A DNA stretch of 33,335 nucleotides from Streptomyces huiliensis. GTDB taxonomy: Bacteria; Actinomycetota; Actinomycetes; Streptomycetales; Streptomycetaceae. A program made the position numbers and the translations under genes. Where the stretch lies: positions 1 to 33,335 of the forward strand of contig NZ_JAIQLH010000108.1 in the NCBI RefSeq assembly GCF_020037025.1. Direction: 5' to 3'. The notes under the pieces are model-generated. The model ran no database searches. It was not told the DNA's origin and worked only from the letters and a program-made list of their open reading frames with translations. Below, piece after piece: positions 8,016-14,517 of this stretch (within the stretch, counting starts at the first letter, position 1; each line of letters opens with the position of its first letter).

Positions 8016-8081
8016 GAATGATCACCTCCGAATTCGTGTCGGGCCCTGGGAATTCAGGGGTGAATGGCGTCGCCTGTGCGG

Positions 8082-8098
8082 CTTCGAACGTGTCGAAG
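8082..8098. promoter_or_regulatory. Inverted repeat CTTCGA-N5-TCGAAG
   Basis: Perfect 6-base arms flank ACGTG, about 70 bases upstream of the minus-strand mini-ORF. The position and symmetry suit an operator for the divergent cluster. The regulator is unknown and none is encoded in the cluster. Confidence 0.35.
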
Positions 8099-8323
8099 GA
8101 ACTGTTCCGATGTAGGCCACACGGGTGCCGCCATCCGCCGGGGGCACCGCGAACGATGGGCCGGGCACGCGCGTAGGCGCAGGCGGTAGGTGGTGCCGGG
8201 GGCCTTCGCGGGGCGCTCGCGCCGTCGCGTGGGCGCCTTGGGGGCGGCGGTGCCGCAGCGACTCCGCGATGTCTTGGAAAACACGGGTCCGGTCGCCGCA
8301 GCACTTGAACGATCGGTGCGTTC

Positions 8324-8337
8324 CCATACGGGTATGG
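8324..8337. promoter_or_regulatory. Inverted repeat CCATAC-GG-GTATGG
   Basis: This 14-base element has perfect 6-base arms around GG, in the middle of the divergent intergenic region. It is a possible operator; the binding protein is unknown. Confidence 0.3.
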
Positions 8338-8699
8338 AGGGGAGGGAATTCCGTGTGAGTGCTCCGGGATATCCGTGTCGGCAGGCCCTCTGGAGGCGTC
8401 TTCGCCGGTTCCGGTTTCCGGTCGTGGAAAAGGGGGAAGCGGGCGCGGCATTTCGGCTCCCTCGGTGTCCCTGGTGGCTCCCGCGGCGGTCCCCGGGCGT
8501 TCGGGCGGGACGGGGCGAACGACTCGGAGGGGGCCACCGGCAGGCCCGAGCGGGCGGTGGGTCTCCGGAAGGAGTCTCCGGAAGGGGCTTGCGCTACCAC
8601 TACACATGAAGCACTATGTGCGGAGTGGTCAGCCCGTCAGGGCGCCACCCGGCGGCCCGTTCGCCGGAGACCCGAGCCGTCCATCGAAACGAGGGCCCC

Positions 8700-9284
8700 T
8701 TGCGCAAGCTCACCTACTTCGTCGCCTGCTCGATCGACGGGTTCATCGGCGACCCGAGTGGTGACGCGTCCTCCATGTACGCCTACGTCGACGAGGAGTT
8801 CCTGGAATACCTCAAGACCGAGTACCCCGAGACCATCTCCGCCGAGGGGCGCCGCCTCCTGGGGCTGGAGTGGCTGGAGAACCGGCGGTTCGACACCGTC
8901 GTGCAGGGGCGGGGGAGTTACCAGCTCGGCCTGGACGCGGGGTTCCCCAGCCCGTACGGGCATCTGCGCGAGTACGTCGCCAGCCGGACGCTCACGGAGT
9001 CGCCCGACCCGAACGTGACGCTGCTGTCCGGGGACCTCGTCGCCGCCGTCCGCGCGCTCAAGGCGGAGGAGGGCGAGAAGGACGTCTGGCTCTGCGGTGG
9101 TTCGGAGATCGCCGGCGAACTCGCGGACGAGGTGGATGAACTCGTCATCAAGACCTATCCGCAGATCTACGGTTCCGGCATGCCGATGTTCGGCTCGGGC
9201 TTCCGGGTGGCCGACTTCACGCTGGAGTCGGTGCGCGTCTTCGGCAACGGAACGCTCGTCAGGAAGTACGTCCGCAAGCGGTAG
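8700..9284 (+). CDS. Dihydrofolate reductase-fold protein (RibD C-terminal family)
   Basis: This 194-residue protein belongs to the RibD_C/DHFR-like family, NADPH-binding reductases mostly of unknown substrate. It begins LRKLTYFVACSIDGFIGDPSG, the usual start of the family. VWLCGGSEIAGELADEVDELVI and a closing region with YPQIYGSGMPMFG are also typical. The start is TTG 8700, with GAGG shortly upstream; an upstream in-frame ATG at 8616 would add 28 unrelated residues. The gene has its own terminator at 9325-9365 before the peptide promoter, so it is probably a bystander rather than part of the peptide operon. A tailoring role cannot be excluded. Confidence 0.85.
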   Translation: MRKLTYFVACSIDGFIGDPSGDASSMYAYVDEEFLEYLKTEYPETISAEGRRLLGLEWLENRRFDTVVQGRGSYQLGLDAGFPSPYGHLREYVASRTLTESPDPNVTLLSGDLVAAVRALKAEEGEKDVWLCGGSEIAGELADEVDELVIKTYPQIYGSGMPMFGSGFRVADFTLESVRVFGNGTLVRKYVRKR

Positions 9285-9324
9285 CCGTCGGGGCGGCGGC
9301 CTGCCGTCCACCGGTCGTAGTGAT

Positions 9325-9365
9325 CAAGCCATCCCGGCCCCGGGGTGGCTTGTTCGCTTTCTCGT
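9325..9365 (+). terminator. Terminator after the DHFR-fold gene
   Basis: The 11-base-pair stem CAAGCCATCCC/GGGGTGGCTTG (one G-U pair) closes a 6-base loop and is followed by the T-rich tail TTCGCTTTCTCGTT. It lies just upstream of the peptide promoter and insulates it. Confidence 0.75.
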
Positions 9366-9379
9366 TACATGGGGTTTCG

Positions 9380-9409
9380 TTGACACTCCTTTGGCATGCC
9401 CTTTACTTT
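9380..9409 (+). promoter_or_regulatory. Promoter of the KxGCIS peptide gene
   Basis: A perfect -35 hexamer TTGACA (9380-9385) is separated by 18 bases from TACTTT (9404-9409), a good Streptomyces TANNNT -10. The predicted start near 9416 gives a leader of about 55 bases before the peptide ATG. Strong housekeeping-type promoters like this are uncommon in the window. Confidence 0.7.
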
Positions 9410-9470
9410 TGACGCCCGCCGCACCGGCGTGTGAACCACCCCTTCCCCGCACTTTCTCCAGGAGGACTCC

Positions 9471-9620
9471 ATGGAAAAGCTGATCGAGAAGATGGCGCAG
9501 GACGAGGTCTGGCAGCGGTGGGTGGCGGCCAACTCCGCCCAGGCGTCCGCCAAGGACGGCTGCATCAGCGCGACCCCCAAGCAGGGCTGTATCTCCTACA
9601 AGTCCGGCTGCATCTCCTGA
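9471..9620 (+). CDS. Candidate RiPP precursor peptide with three KxGCIS repeats
   Basis: A 49-residue peptide starts at ATG 9471 behind a perfect AGGAGG (9460-9465). Residues 1-26 form a leader-like amphipathic stretch beginning MEKLIEKMAQDEVWQRWVAA. Residues 27-49 are three copies of [APY]-K-[DQS]-G-C-I-S, with the motif KDGCIS at 28-33, KQGCIS at 37-42 and KSGCIS at 44-49. The last repeat is the exact C terminus. All three Cys (31, 40, 47) and all repeat Ser sit in this core. It has its own promoter, a downstream hairpin, and then a gene for an adenylate-forming enzyme. Leader plus repeated Cys/Ser core next to modifying enzymes is the signature of a modified-peptide precursor. There is no LanB/C/M, YcaO, radical SAM or ATP-grasp gene beside it, so known classes do not fit. 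The chemistry is unknown. Confidence 0.85.
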   Translation: MEKLIEKMAQDEVWQRWVAANSAQASAKDGCISATPKQGCISYKSGCIS

Positions 9621-9626
9621 CCCGCG

Positions 9627-9664
9627 GCCGCTTCCCGGAGGGCATCGGCCTTCCGGGAAGCGGC
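9627..9664 (+). terminator. Hairpin between peptide gene and adenylation gene (partial terminator)
   Basis: A 17-base-pair stem (one G-U) closes the tetraloop ATCG six bases after the peptide stop. There is no T run, so read-through is expected. Such hairpins after precursor genes commonly keep peptide mRNA in excess over enzyme mRNA. Confidence 0.75.
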
Positions 9665-9705
9665 GCCCGGCGAACGACGTCCCAGCGAGCGAGGGTGCCC
9701 AGCCG

Positions 9706-10959
9706 ATGAGATCGTCCATGGACGGACAGCCGACGGCGGATGTCGTCGCCCGCGTCGAACGGATTCCCCTGTACCGGGAGTCGGCCGAGCGGGGGTATTT
9801 CCCCGTGCTGGAGAAGGCGGACATCGCCCGGGGATTCCCGGACAACTGGATGACGCCGGAACTGGCCGAGGCGCTCGCCTCGGGCGAGGCCGAATTCGTG
9901 CTCTCCACGGGCACCAACCACGCGCGCATGCAGATCATCCGGCCGCCGTACTTCCTGCTGAAGTCCTACTACCGGCTGTGGAGTGAGCACCCCGACATCT
10001 CGGACACCTGGCGGGACGGCTGCCGGCGCGTCTCCCTGACCACCGTGCTGGCCACCGAGCACGTCGCCCGCGTCAACGCCGCGAAACGCGGAGCGGAACC
10101 GGACGCGGAACCCTCGCTCGACGAGCGGTGGCTCGACGAGCGAACGCTCTACCTCAACCTCCGGCTCGACCCCGGGCTGTGGGAGCGGGGCGAAGTGGAA
10201 CGCATGCTGGAGGAGATGCGCACGGTCCGGGACGCGCATCCGCGGGGCCGGTACCACCTCGACTGTTCCGGTCCTCATCTGGCGCACCTCGCCGAGAAGG
10301 CGGACCGCTGGAAGCTGTGGGACCGTTTTCCCCGGCCTGACAGCATCGTGCACGCCTACGAATACACGCCGATGAACGTCCGACGGTACCTCCGCGAGCA
10401 CTTCGACTGCCCGGTCGTCGACCTCTTCGGCAGCACCGAACTGGGCTACCTCTTCTACAGCGACCGGCACGGCGCGTACCACCCGTATCTCGACGAGATG
10501 AGCGTGGAGCTGATTCCGGTCGCGCCCGGCAGCGACATCCACAGCCTCATCGTCACCAGTGTGCGCAATCCCCATATGCCGCTGGTGCGTTACCGCTCCG
10601 GCGACTGTGTCCGCACCGAGGACGGCTCGCCGGATCCCGCCCGCATCACCCGGTTCTGCGGCAGGGAGAAGGAGCTGTTCAGGACGGGGGCGGGCCGGCT
10701 GGTGTCCCAGGCGGACCTGGACGACCGGGTCGCCGCGGCCTCCTCGCGGGTCTTCCTGCACCAGTTGCGGACGGCGGGCGAGCTGGACGCCGTACTGCTG
10801 TACACGACGTTCGACGGAGCACCCGTCGACGCCGCCGCGGCAGGGGAACTCGCCGACGGCGTACGCGAACTCACCGGCCTGCGCTGCCGGGTGGCGCACC
10901 GGGAGCACCTGCCGATCGGCAGGTCCGGTAAGTACGCCTGGCTCGCCGAGGACCGCTGA
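9706..10959 (+). CDS. Adenylate-forming enzyme (PaaK/LuxE-like) of the peptide cluster
   Basis: This 417-residue protein belongs to the AMP-forming (ANL-like) enzymes. It shows YFPVLEKADIARGFPDNWMT (31-50), the phosphate-binding loop VLSTGTNHARMQ (65-76), the A5 motif FGSTELGY (241-248) and the YRSGDCVRTEDG motif (296-307), and ends LPIGRSGKYAWL, which may hold the late catalytic lysine. It resembles phenylacetate-CoA ligase and LuxE-type synthetases more than acyl-CoA synthetases with a full lid domain. It probably activates a carboxylate, either of a small acid to be attached to the peptide or of the peptide itself. ATG 9706 has GAGGGTG upstream; ATG 9718 is an alternative. It is co-transcribed with the peptide gene by read-through and followed after 14 bases by the WH-motif gene. 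Confidence 0.8.
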   Translation: MRSSMDGQPTADVVARVERIPLYRESAERGYFPVLEKADIARGFPDNWMTPELAEALASGEAEFVLSTGTNHARMQIIRPPYFLLKSYYRLWSEHPDISDTWRDGCRRVSLTTVLATEHVARVNAAKRGAEPDAEPSLDERWLDERTLYLNLRLDPGLWERGEVERMLEEMRTVRDAHPRGRYHLDCSGPHLAHLAEKADRWKLWDRFPRPDSIVHAYEYTPMNVRRYLREHFDCPVVDLFGSTELGYLFYSDRHGAYHPYLDEMSVELIPVAPGSDIHSLIVTSVRNPHMPLVRYRSGDCVRTEDGSPDPARITRFCGREKELFRTGAGRLVSQADLDDRVAAASSRVFLHQLRTAGELDAVLLYTTFDGAPVDAAAAGELADGVRELTGLRCRVAHREHLPIGRSGKYAWLAEDR

Positions 10960-10973
10960 ACCCTACGGACGGA

Positions 10974-11516
10974 ATGACCATGACCGCACAGCCGCACGTG
11001 ACCGCCGACGACCTCAGGGCCCTGCTGGGCGAAGGGTTGTACGCGGAGGTGGTGGCGTACGCCGCCGCGCGGACGGAGGCGGGGCCGGACTTCGCGGAGC
11101 GCCAAGTCCTCGAATGCCTGCGCTACCTGTACCTCGTCTCGCGCCACCGGGAGCGGCTCGCCGGGCTCTTCCTGCCGGTCGAGCAGGAGATCGACGAGAT
11201 CTGGCACTACCTGATCCTCCAGACCCGCGAGTACCGGGAGTTGTGCGAGGAGCGGCTGCCCGGGCGCTACTTCGTCCACCACCGCAGCATCTCCTACGAG
11301 GACTACCAGGAGGAACCGGGCCGCGAACAGGCGCTGGAGGAGGCGCTGCGCTGGATCCCGCTGTACTGCCGGGAGTTCGGCCCGTTCGACGAGGGCGCCC
11401 TGCCGCACTGGACCGTCGTGCGCTTCCTGCACGAGGGGATGGGCATGGCGCTGGCGGAGATCGCCGCGCTGGAGGAGGCCGCGGCGCCGGCGGGGCGGGG
11501 CGGGGCGTCCGTCTGA
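10974..11516 (+). CDS. Small WH-motif protein related to glycine-rich-domain-like (GRDP-like) proteins
   Basis: The 180-residue protein contains EIDEIWHYLILQTREY (72-87) and CEERLPGRYFVHH (91-103). This matches the D-x-x-W-H-x-H-I-L-x-T-x-x-Y ... C ... G-R-F-x-H-H pattern of bacterial proteins annotated as glycine-rich-domain-containing-like, whose biochemical role I do not know. The second His of WHxH is Leu here. The invariant Trp/His/Cys/His set could bind a metal or a peptide. The rest is helical and acidic. It lies 14 bases behind the adenylation gene, so it belongs to the same operon and may act as a peptide-recognition or accessory subunit. It ends the plus-strand arm of the cluster. 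Confidence 0.65.
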   Translation: MTMTAQPHVTADDLRALLGEGLYAEVVAYAAARTEAGPDFAERQVLECLRYLYLVSRHRERLAGLFLPVEQEIDEIWHYLILQTREYRELCEERLPGRYFVHHRSISYEDYQEEPGREQALEEALRWIPLYCREFGPFDEGALPHWTVVRFLHEGMGMALAEIAALEEAAAPAGRGGASV

Positions 11517-11755
11517 GGGGCGCGCGGCCGACCCTCGCGCCGCAGTCGTGCGCCCCCGTAGCACTGCTTGGCGTCGAGCGCCAATTACCTTTGCTGGGCC
11601 AGGATTTGGCTATCTTTTGACCAGACGCAGCGGGTAGCGTGGAGGCCAAGGGCTGCTACAGCCGCCTGACCGGCCGGCTGTCGACGACGCCTCCGCGCAC
11701 ACGGCGCGGTGACCACACGACCGATGGTCCACGGTACTCGGGGGAGTATGTGCTG

Positions 11756-11863
11756 ATGGAACGACGGGTCCACGACAGGACCGCCATTCGATCGGTACCG
11801 CTGCCCGGCAGCCTCACCGTCCGCTCCTGCCGCCGTACCACGGCGGCGGGGTCCAGGCGGTAG
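11756..11863 (+). CDS. Possible small leader ORF upstream of carbonic anhydrase
   Basis: A 35-residue frame begins MERRVHDRTAIRSVPLPGSL and ends in an Arg-rich tail with one Cys. A GGGGGAG ribosome site sits about nine bases before the ATG, better than chance. It ends 235 bases before the carbonic anhydrase start. It may be a leader peptide or a small basic protein. I recognise no family. Confidence 0.35.
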   Translation: MERRVHDRTAIRSVPLPGSLTVRSCRRTTAAGSRR

Positions 11864-11920
11864 CCCGGTCGTCCGACCGGTCAGGGGTGTGCGCCGTGCC
11901 CCTGCCTCACTCCCGCTTTC

Positions 11921-11970
11921 CGAGCTGCTCCGAGCTGTTACGAGCTGTTCCCGGCTCTTCCGAGCCTTTC
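11921..11970. repeat. Five 10-base tandem repeats, consensus CGAGCTGTTC
   Basis: Successive units are CGAGCTGCTC, CGAGCTGTTA, CGAGCTGTTC, CCGGCTCTTC and CGAGCCTTTC. The period equals one DNA helical turn, so repeated half-sites would face the same side. They lie 130-180 bases upstream of the carbonic anhydrase ATG. Confidence 0.7.
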
Positions 11971-12098
11971 CGCGTCGACGGTGACGCGGCACGTGCCGGC
12001 GGTCCCCCGACGGGTCCGCCGGCGTCCGACACCCCAGTGCTGACCTTGAACACACCGCGCCCTGCCCGGAAACGGCGGGACGCAGGAGAAAGGCCACC

Positions 12099-12695
12099 AT
12101 GAGGTCCTTGATAGCCAACGCCCGGTCCTTCGCCACCCACGTGGCCGAGCGAGCCGACGAGTTCCGCGTCCTGGAGGCCGGTCAACGACCGGAAGTCCTC
12201 TTCATCACCTGCTCCGACTCGCGCGTGGTGCCGTCGCTGATCACCGGCGCCCGCCCCGGCGAGCTGTTCGAGCTGCGCACCGCGGGGAACATCGTCCCCT
12301 CGTACTGCGGCGACCACCCCACCAGCGAGACGGCGACCATCGAGTACGCGGTCCGCGTGCTGGGAGTGCGCGACATCGTGGTCTGCGGCCACTCGCACTG
12401 CGGCGCCGTGCAGGCGCTCGTCAGCGGCGACGACCTGTCCGCCGTGCCGGCCGTGCGGGGCTGGCTGGAGCGGACGGTCGCCTGGCCGTGGAACGAGCCG
12501 GTGGAGGCCGGCACGCCCGACCTGGCCGAACCGGTGCAGCGGCACGCGATCGAGCAGCTGGAACGGCTGCGCTGCCACCCGTGCGTCGCCGAGCGCCTCG
12601 CCGACGGGCGGATCGGGCTGCACGCCTGGTACTACGAAGTGCACACCGGTGCGGTCAGGGAGCACCGGTCCGACGGGCGGTTCCACCTGCTGTGA
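12099..12695 (+). CDS. Beta-class carbonic anhydrase
   Basis: The enzyme interconverts CO2 and bicarbonate in the cytoplasm. The 198-residue protein has the zinc ligands Cys38, His98 and Cys101 in ITCSDSRVVPS and VVCGHSHCGAVQAL, plus the Asp40-Arg42 catalytic dyad. The ELRTAGNIVPSY segment is also typical. ATG 12099 has an AGGAG site about a dozen bases upstream. The SulP transporter gene follows 70 bases downstream on the same strand. Carbonic anhydrases often sit beside or are fused to SulP carriers, suggesting joint bicarbonate handling. Confidence 0.95.
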   Translation: MRSLIANARSFATHVAERADEFRVLEAGQRPEVLFITCSDSRVVPSLITGARPGELFELRTAGNIVPSYCGDHPTSETATIEYAVRVLGVRDIVVCGHSHCGAVQALVSGDDLSAVPAVRGWLERTVAWPWNEPVEAGTPDLAEPVQRHAIEQLERLRCHPCVAERLADGRIGLHAWYYEVHTGAVREHRSDGRFHLL

Positions 12696-12765
12696 CACGC
12701 GCGTTCGCCCACCGCTCGGGCGACCATCGGCCCCGTCCCCCTCACAGCGCGAGGAACCCGCAGTC

Positions 12766-14244
12766 ATGTTCTCAACCCTCAAGTACCCCAAGAACCTGAA
12801 GGACCCAGCCGTCCTGAGGCAGGACTTCCTGGCCTCACTCGTCGTCTTCCTTGTGGCCCTCCCCCTGTGCGTGGGGGTGGCCGTCGCCTCCGGGGTGCCC
12901 GCCGAACTCGGTCTGATCACCGGGATCGTCGGCGGCCTGGTCGTGGGCTGCCTGCCGGGCAGCTCCCTCCAGGTCAGCGGCCCGGCCGCCGGGCTCACCG
13001 TGCTCGTCTTCGAGGCGGTCCACGAGTTCGGCCTCGGCGCCCTCGGCGCCATCGTCCTGGCCACCGGCCTGCTTCAGATCATCCTGGGCGCCCTGCACTT
13101 CGGCCGGCTCTTCCGGGCCGTGTCCGTGGCGGTCGTGCAGGGCATGCTCGCCGGCATCGGGCTCGTCCTGCTCTTCGGCCAGCTCTACACCATGGCCGAG
13201 GTCAAGCAGCCGCGCTCCGGCGTCGCCAAGATCACCGGGATCCCGGACCTGATCGGCACGGTGGCGACGGACGCCGACGCCCTGACCCCCTTCCTGGTGG
13301 GCGCGGGCACGATCGCCGTCCTCGTCCTGTGGAAGAAGCTCCCGGCCAGGGCACAGATGGTGCCCGCGCCTCTCGTGGCAGTGGCCCTCGCCACGACCGT
13401 CTGCGCCCTGGCCGGGCTGTCCGTCGCCAATGTCGAGGTCCAGGGCATCATCGAGGCCGTCCAGCCGCCCGGCGCGGGCGACTTCGGCGAGCTGGGCAGC
13501 GTGGCGGCGCTCACCACCATCCTCGCCTTCGCCCTGATCGCCTCGGCGGAGAGCCTGTTCAGCGCGGCGGCGGTGGACCGGATGCACGACGGTCCGCGGA
13601 CCGAGTACGACAAGGAGCTGATGGCCCAGGGCGTCGGCAACACGGTCTGCGGCATCCTGGGCGCCCTGCCCATGACCGCCGTGATCGTGCGGAGTTCGGC
13701 CAACGTCCAGGCGGGGGCGCGCACCAAGACCGCGCGCATCCTGCACGGCGCGTGGCTACTGCTGTTCTCCGCGCTGCTGCCGGCCGCGGTCGGGATCATC
13801 CCGCTGGCCGCCCTGGCGGGCGTCCTCGTCCACGCCGGCTGCAAGCTCGTCCCGATCAAGCAGATCGTGCCGCTCTGGCGGCAGCACCGGGGCGAGGCGG
13901 TGGTGCTGGCGGTCACCGCCGTCGCCATCATCGTCACCAACATGTTCGAGGGCGTGCTCATCGGACTGCTGCTGGCGGTCGTGAAGGCCGCCTGGGAGAC
14001 GTCGCAGATCCACCTCGACGTGCGGGAGACGGTGGAGGGCCGGCTCACGGTCACGGCCAGCGGCAACGCGACGTTCCTCCGGCTGCCCCGGATGCTGGAG
14101 ACGCTGGAGGCGCTCCCGGAGGACCGGCCCGTCGAGCTCGACCTGTCCCAGCTGCGCCATCTGGACCACGCGTGCCGCACGGTCCTGGAGACGTGGGCCG
14201 AGCAGCGGGGAACGACGATCGAGGCCCTGACGAAGGCCGCGTGA
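12766..14244 (+). CDS. SulP-family anion (probably bicarbonate) transporter
   Basis: This 492-residue inner-membrane protein has the SulP core: LASLVVFLVALPLCVGVAVA near residue 22, GLITGIVGGLVVGCLPGSS, a conserved QVSGPAAGL motif and about 10-14 hydrophobic segments. A short cytoplasmic C-terminal STAS-like part (last ~80 residues) contains VELDLSQLRHLDHACRTVLE. The usual STAS phosphorylation serine region is reduced. The family moves sulfate, bicarbonate or chloride. Pairing with carbonic anhydrase favours bicarbonate. I chose ATG 12766, with a GAGGA-like site upstream; a longer in-frame extension would overlap the carbonic anhydrase gene. A strong terminator follows. Confidence 0.92.
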   Translation: MFSTLKYPKNLKDPAVLRQDFLASLVVFLVALPLCVGVAVASGVPAELGLITGIVGGLVVGCLPGSSLQVSGPAAGLTVLVFEAVHEFGLGALGAIVLATGLLQIILGALHFGRLFRAVSVAVVQGMLAGIGLVLLFGQLYTMAEVKQPRSGVAKITGIPDLIGTVATDADALTPFLVGAGTIAVLVLWKKLPARAQMVPAPLVAVALATTVCALAGLSVANVEVQGIIEAVQPPGAGDFGELGSVAALTTILAFALIASAESLFSAAAVDRMHDGPRTEYDKELMAQGVGNTVCGILGALPMTAVIVRSSANVQAGARTKTARILHGAWLLLFSALLPAAVGIIPLAALAGVLVHAGCKLVPIKQIVPLWRQHRGEAVVLAVTAVAIIVTNMFEGVLIGLLLAVVKAAWETSQIHLDVRETVEGRLTVTASGNATFLRLPRMLETLEALPEDRPVELDLSQLRHLDHACRTVLETWAEQRGTTIEALTKAA

Positions 14245-14249
14245 GCGCG

Positions 14250-14290
14250 GGGCGGAGCCCGGCGGGACCGGTTCCCGCCGGGCTCCGCCC
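14250..14290 (+). terminator. Terminator after the SulP gene
   Basis: A perfect 18-base-pair GC-rich stem, left arm from 14250 and right arm to 14290, closes the loop CCGGT. It begins six bases after the SulP stop. There is no T run, as is common in Streptomyces. Confidence 0.85.
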
Positions 14291-14367
14291 TGTCCCGGTG
14301 CCGCGCGCCCCGGGCGGGCGCGCGCGGTCCACCGGGGGGCGTGGGGCCGCGTGTTAGCCTCGTGACC

Positions 14368-14427
14368 ATGGTGTTCTCCCGCTGTACGTACGTCTGCGCG
14401 GATGTCTGTGCGGACGTCTTTCGCTGA
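14368..14427 (+). CDS. Leaderless Cys-rich leader peptide upstream of the rRNA methyltransferase
   Basis: The 19-codon ORF encodes MVFSRCTYVCADVCADVFR. A -10-like TAGCCT (14355-14360) ends seven bases before the ATG, so the transcript probably begins at the start codon. The internal repeat CADVCADV comes from a near-duplicated DNA stretch that can pair as a hairpin (ACGTCTGCGC with GTGCGGACGT). A second short hairpin (GCGGC-CCGT-GCCGC) lies just before the GGAGG ribosome site of the downstream gene. The layout resembles translational or transcriptional attenuation leaders of rRNA methylase genes. Function is inferred. Confidence 0.55.
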   Translation: MVFSRCTYVCADVCADVFR

Positions 14428-14517
14428 GGCGGGATCACGCCCGAGGCACCGGCCCGGGCCGCCGACGATCCCGACCGCTCACCGCTGACACGCGGCCCGT
14501 GCCGCGGAGGACCACGC

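Larger units (their letters stand above)
7868..8699. other. 832-base divergent intergenic region of the peptide cluster
   Basis: No convincing large gene lies here. Long open frames on both strands are composition effects without ribosome sites or family motifs. It holds a mini-ORF with a very strong ribosome site on the minus strand (7959-8015), two dyads (8082-8098 and 8324-8337), three GAATTC hexamers near 8030, 8050 and 8347, and the leader of the gene starting at 8700. I cannot point to a clear promoter for the minus-strand operon. Confidence 0.6.
11517..12098. other. 582-base region between the peptide cluster and the carbonic anhydrase gene
   Basis: The region holds TTTTGACC at about 11615 and a -10-like TAGCGT at about 11635, with spacing too short for a confident promoter. 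It also holds a possible 35-codon ORF (11756-11863) and a run of 10-base tandem repeats (11921-11970). I saw no strong terminator after the WH-motif gene. Confidence 0.5.

Noticed and set aside
8022..8600. Long minus-strand frames in the 8-8.6 kb intergenic region
   Set aside because: They have no ribosome site and no family residues, and are Arg/Pro/Ser-rich noise; they also end without relation to the neighbouring genes.
9471..9620. The KxGCIS peptide as a lanthipeptide or nisin-like precursor
   Set aside because: GC motifs are suggestive, but no dehydratase or cyclase gene is present, and there is no GG/PR leader-cleavage site.
3891..11516. The peptide cluster as an integrated island at tRNA-Ala
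   Set aside because: No integrase and no repeated tRNA 3' end was found. An 11-base match GGTTCAAATCC at about 25932 lies inside the LysR gene and is chance.
11921..11970. The 10-base tandem repeats as a CRISPR-like array
   Set aside because: Units are too short, have no spacers and no cas genes are nearby.
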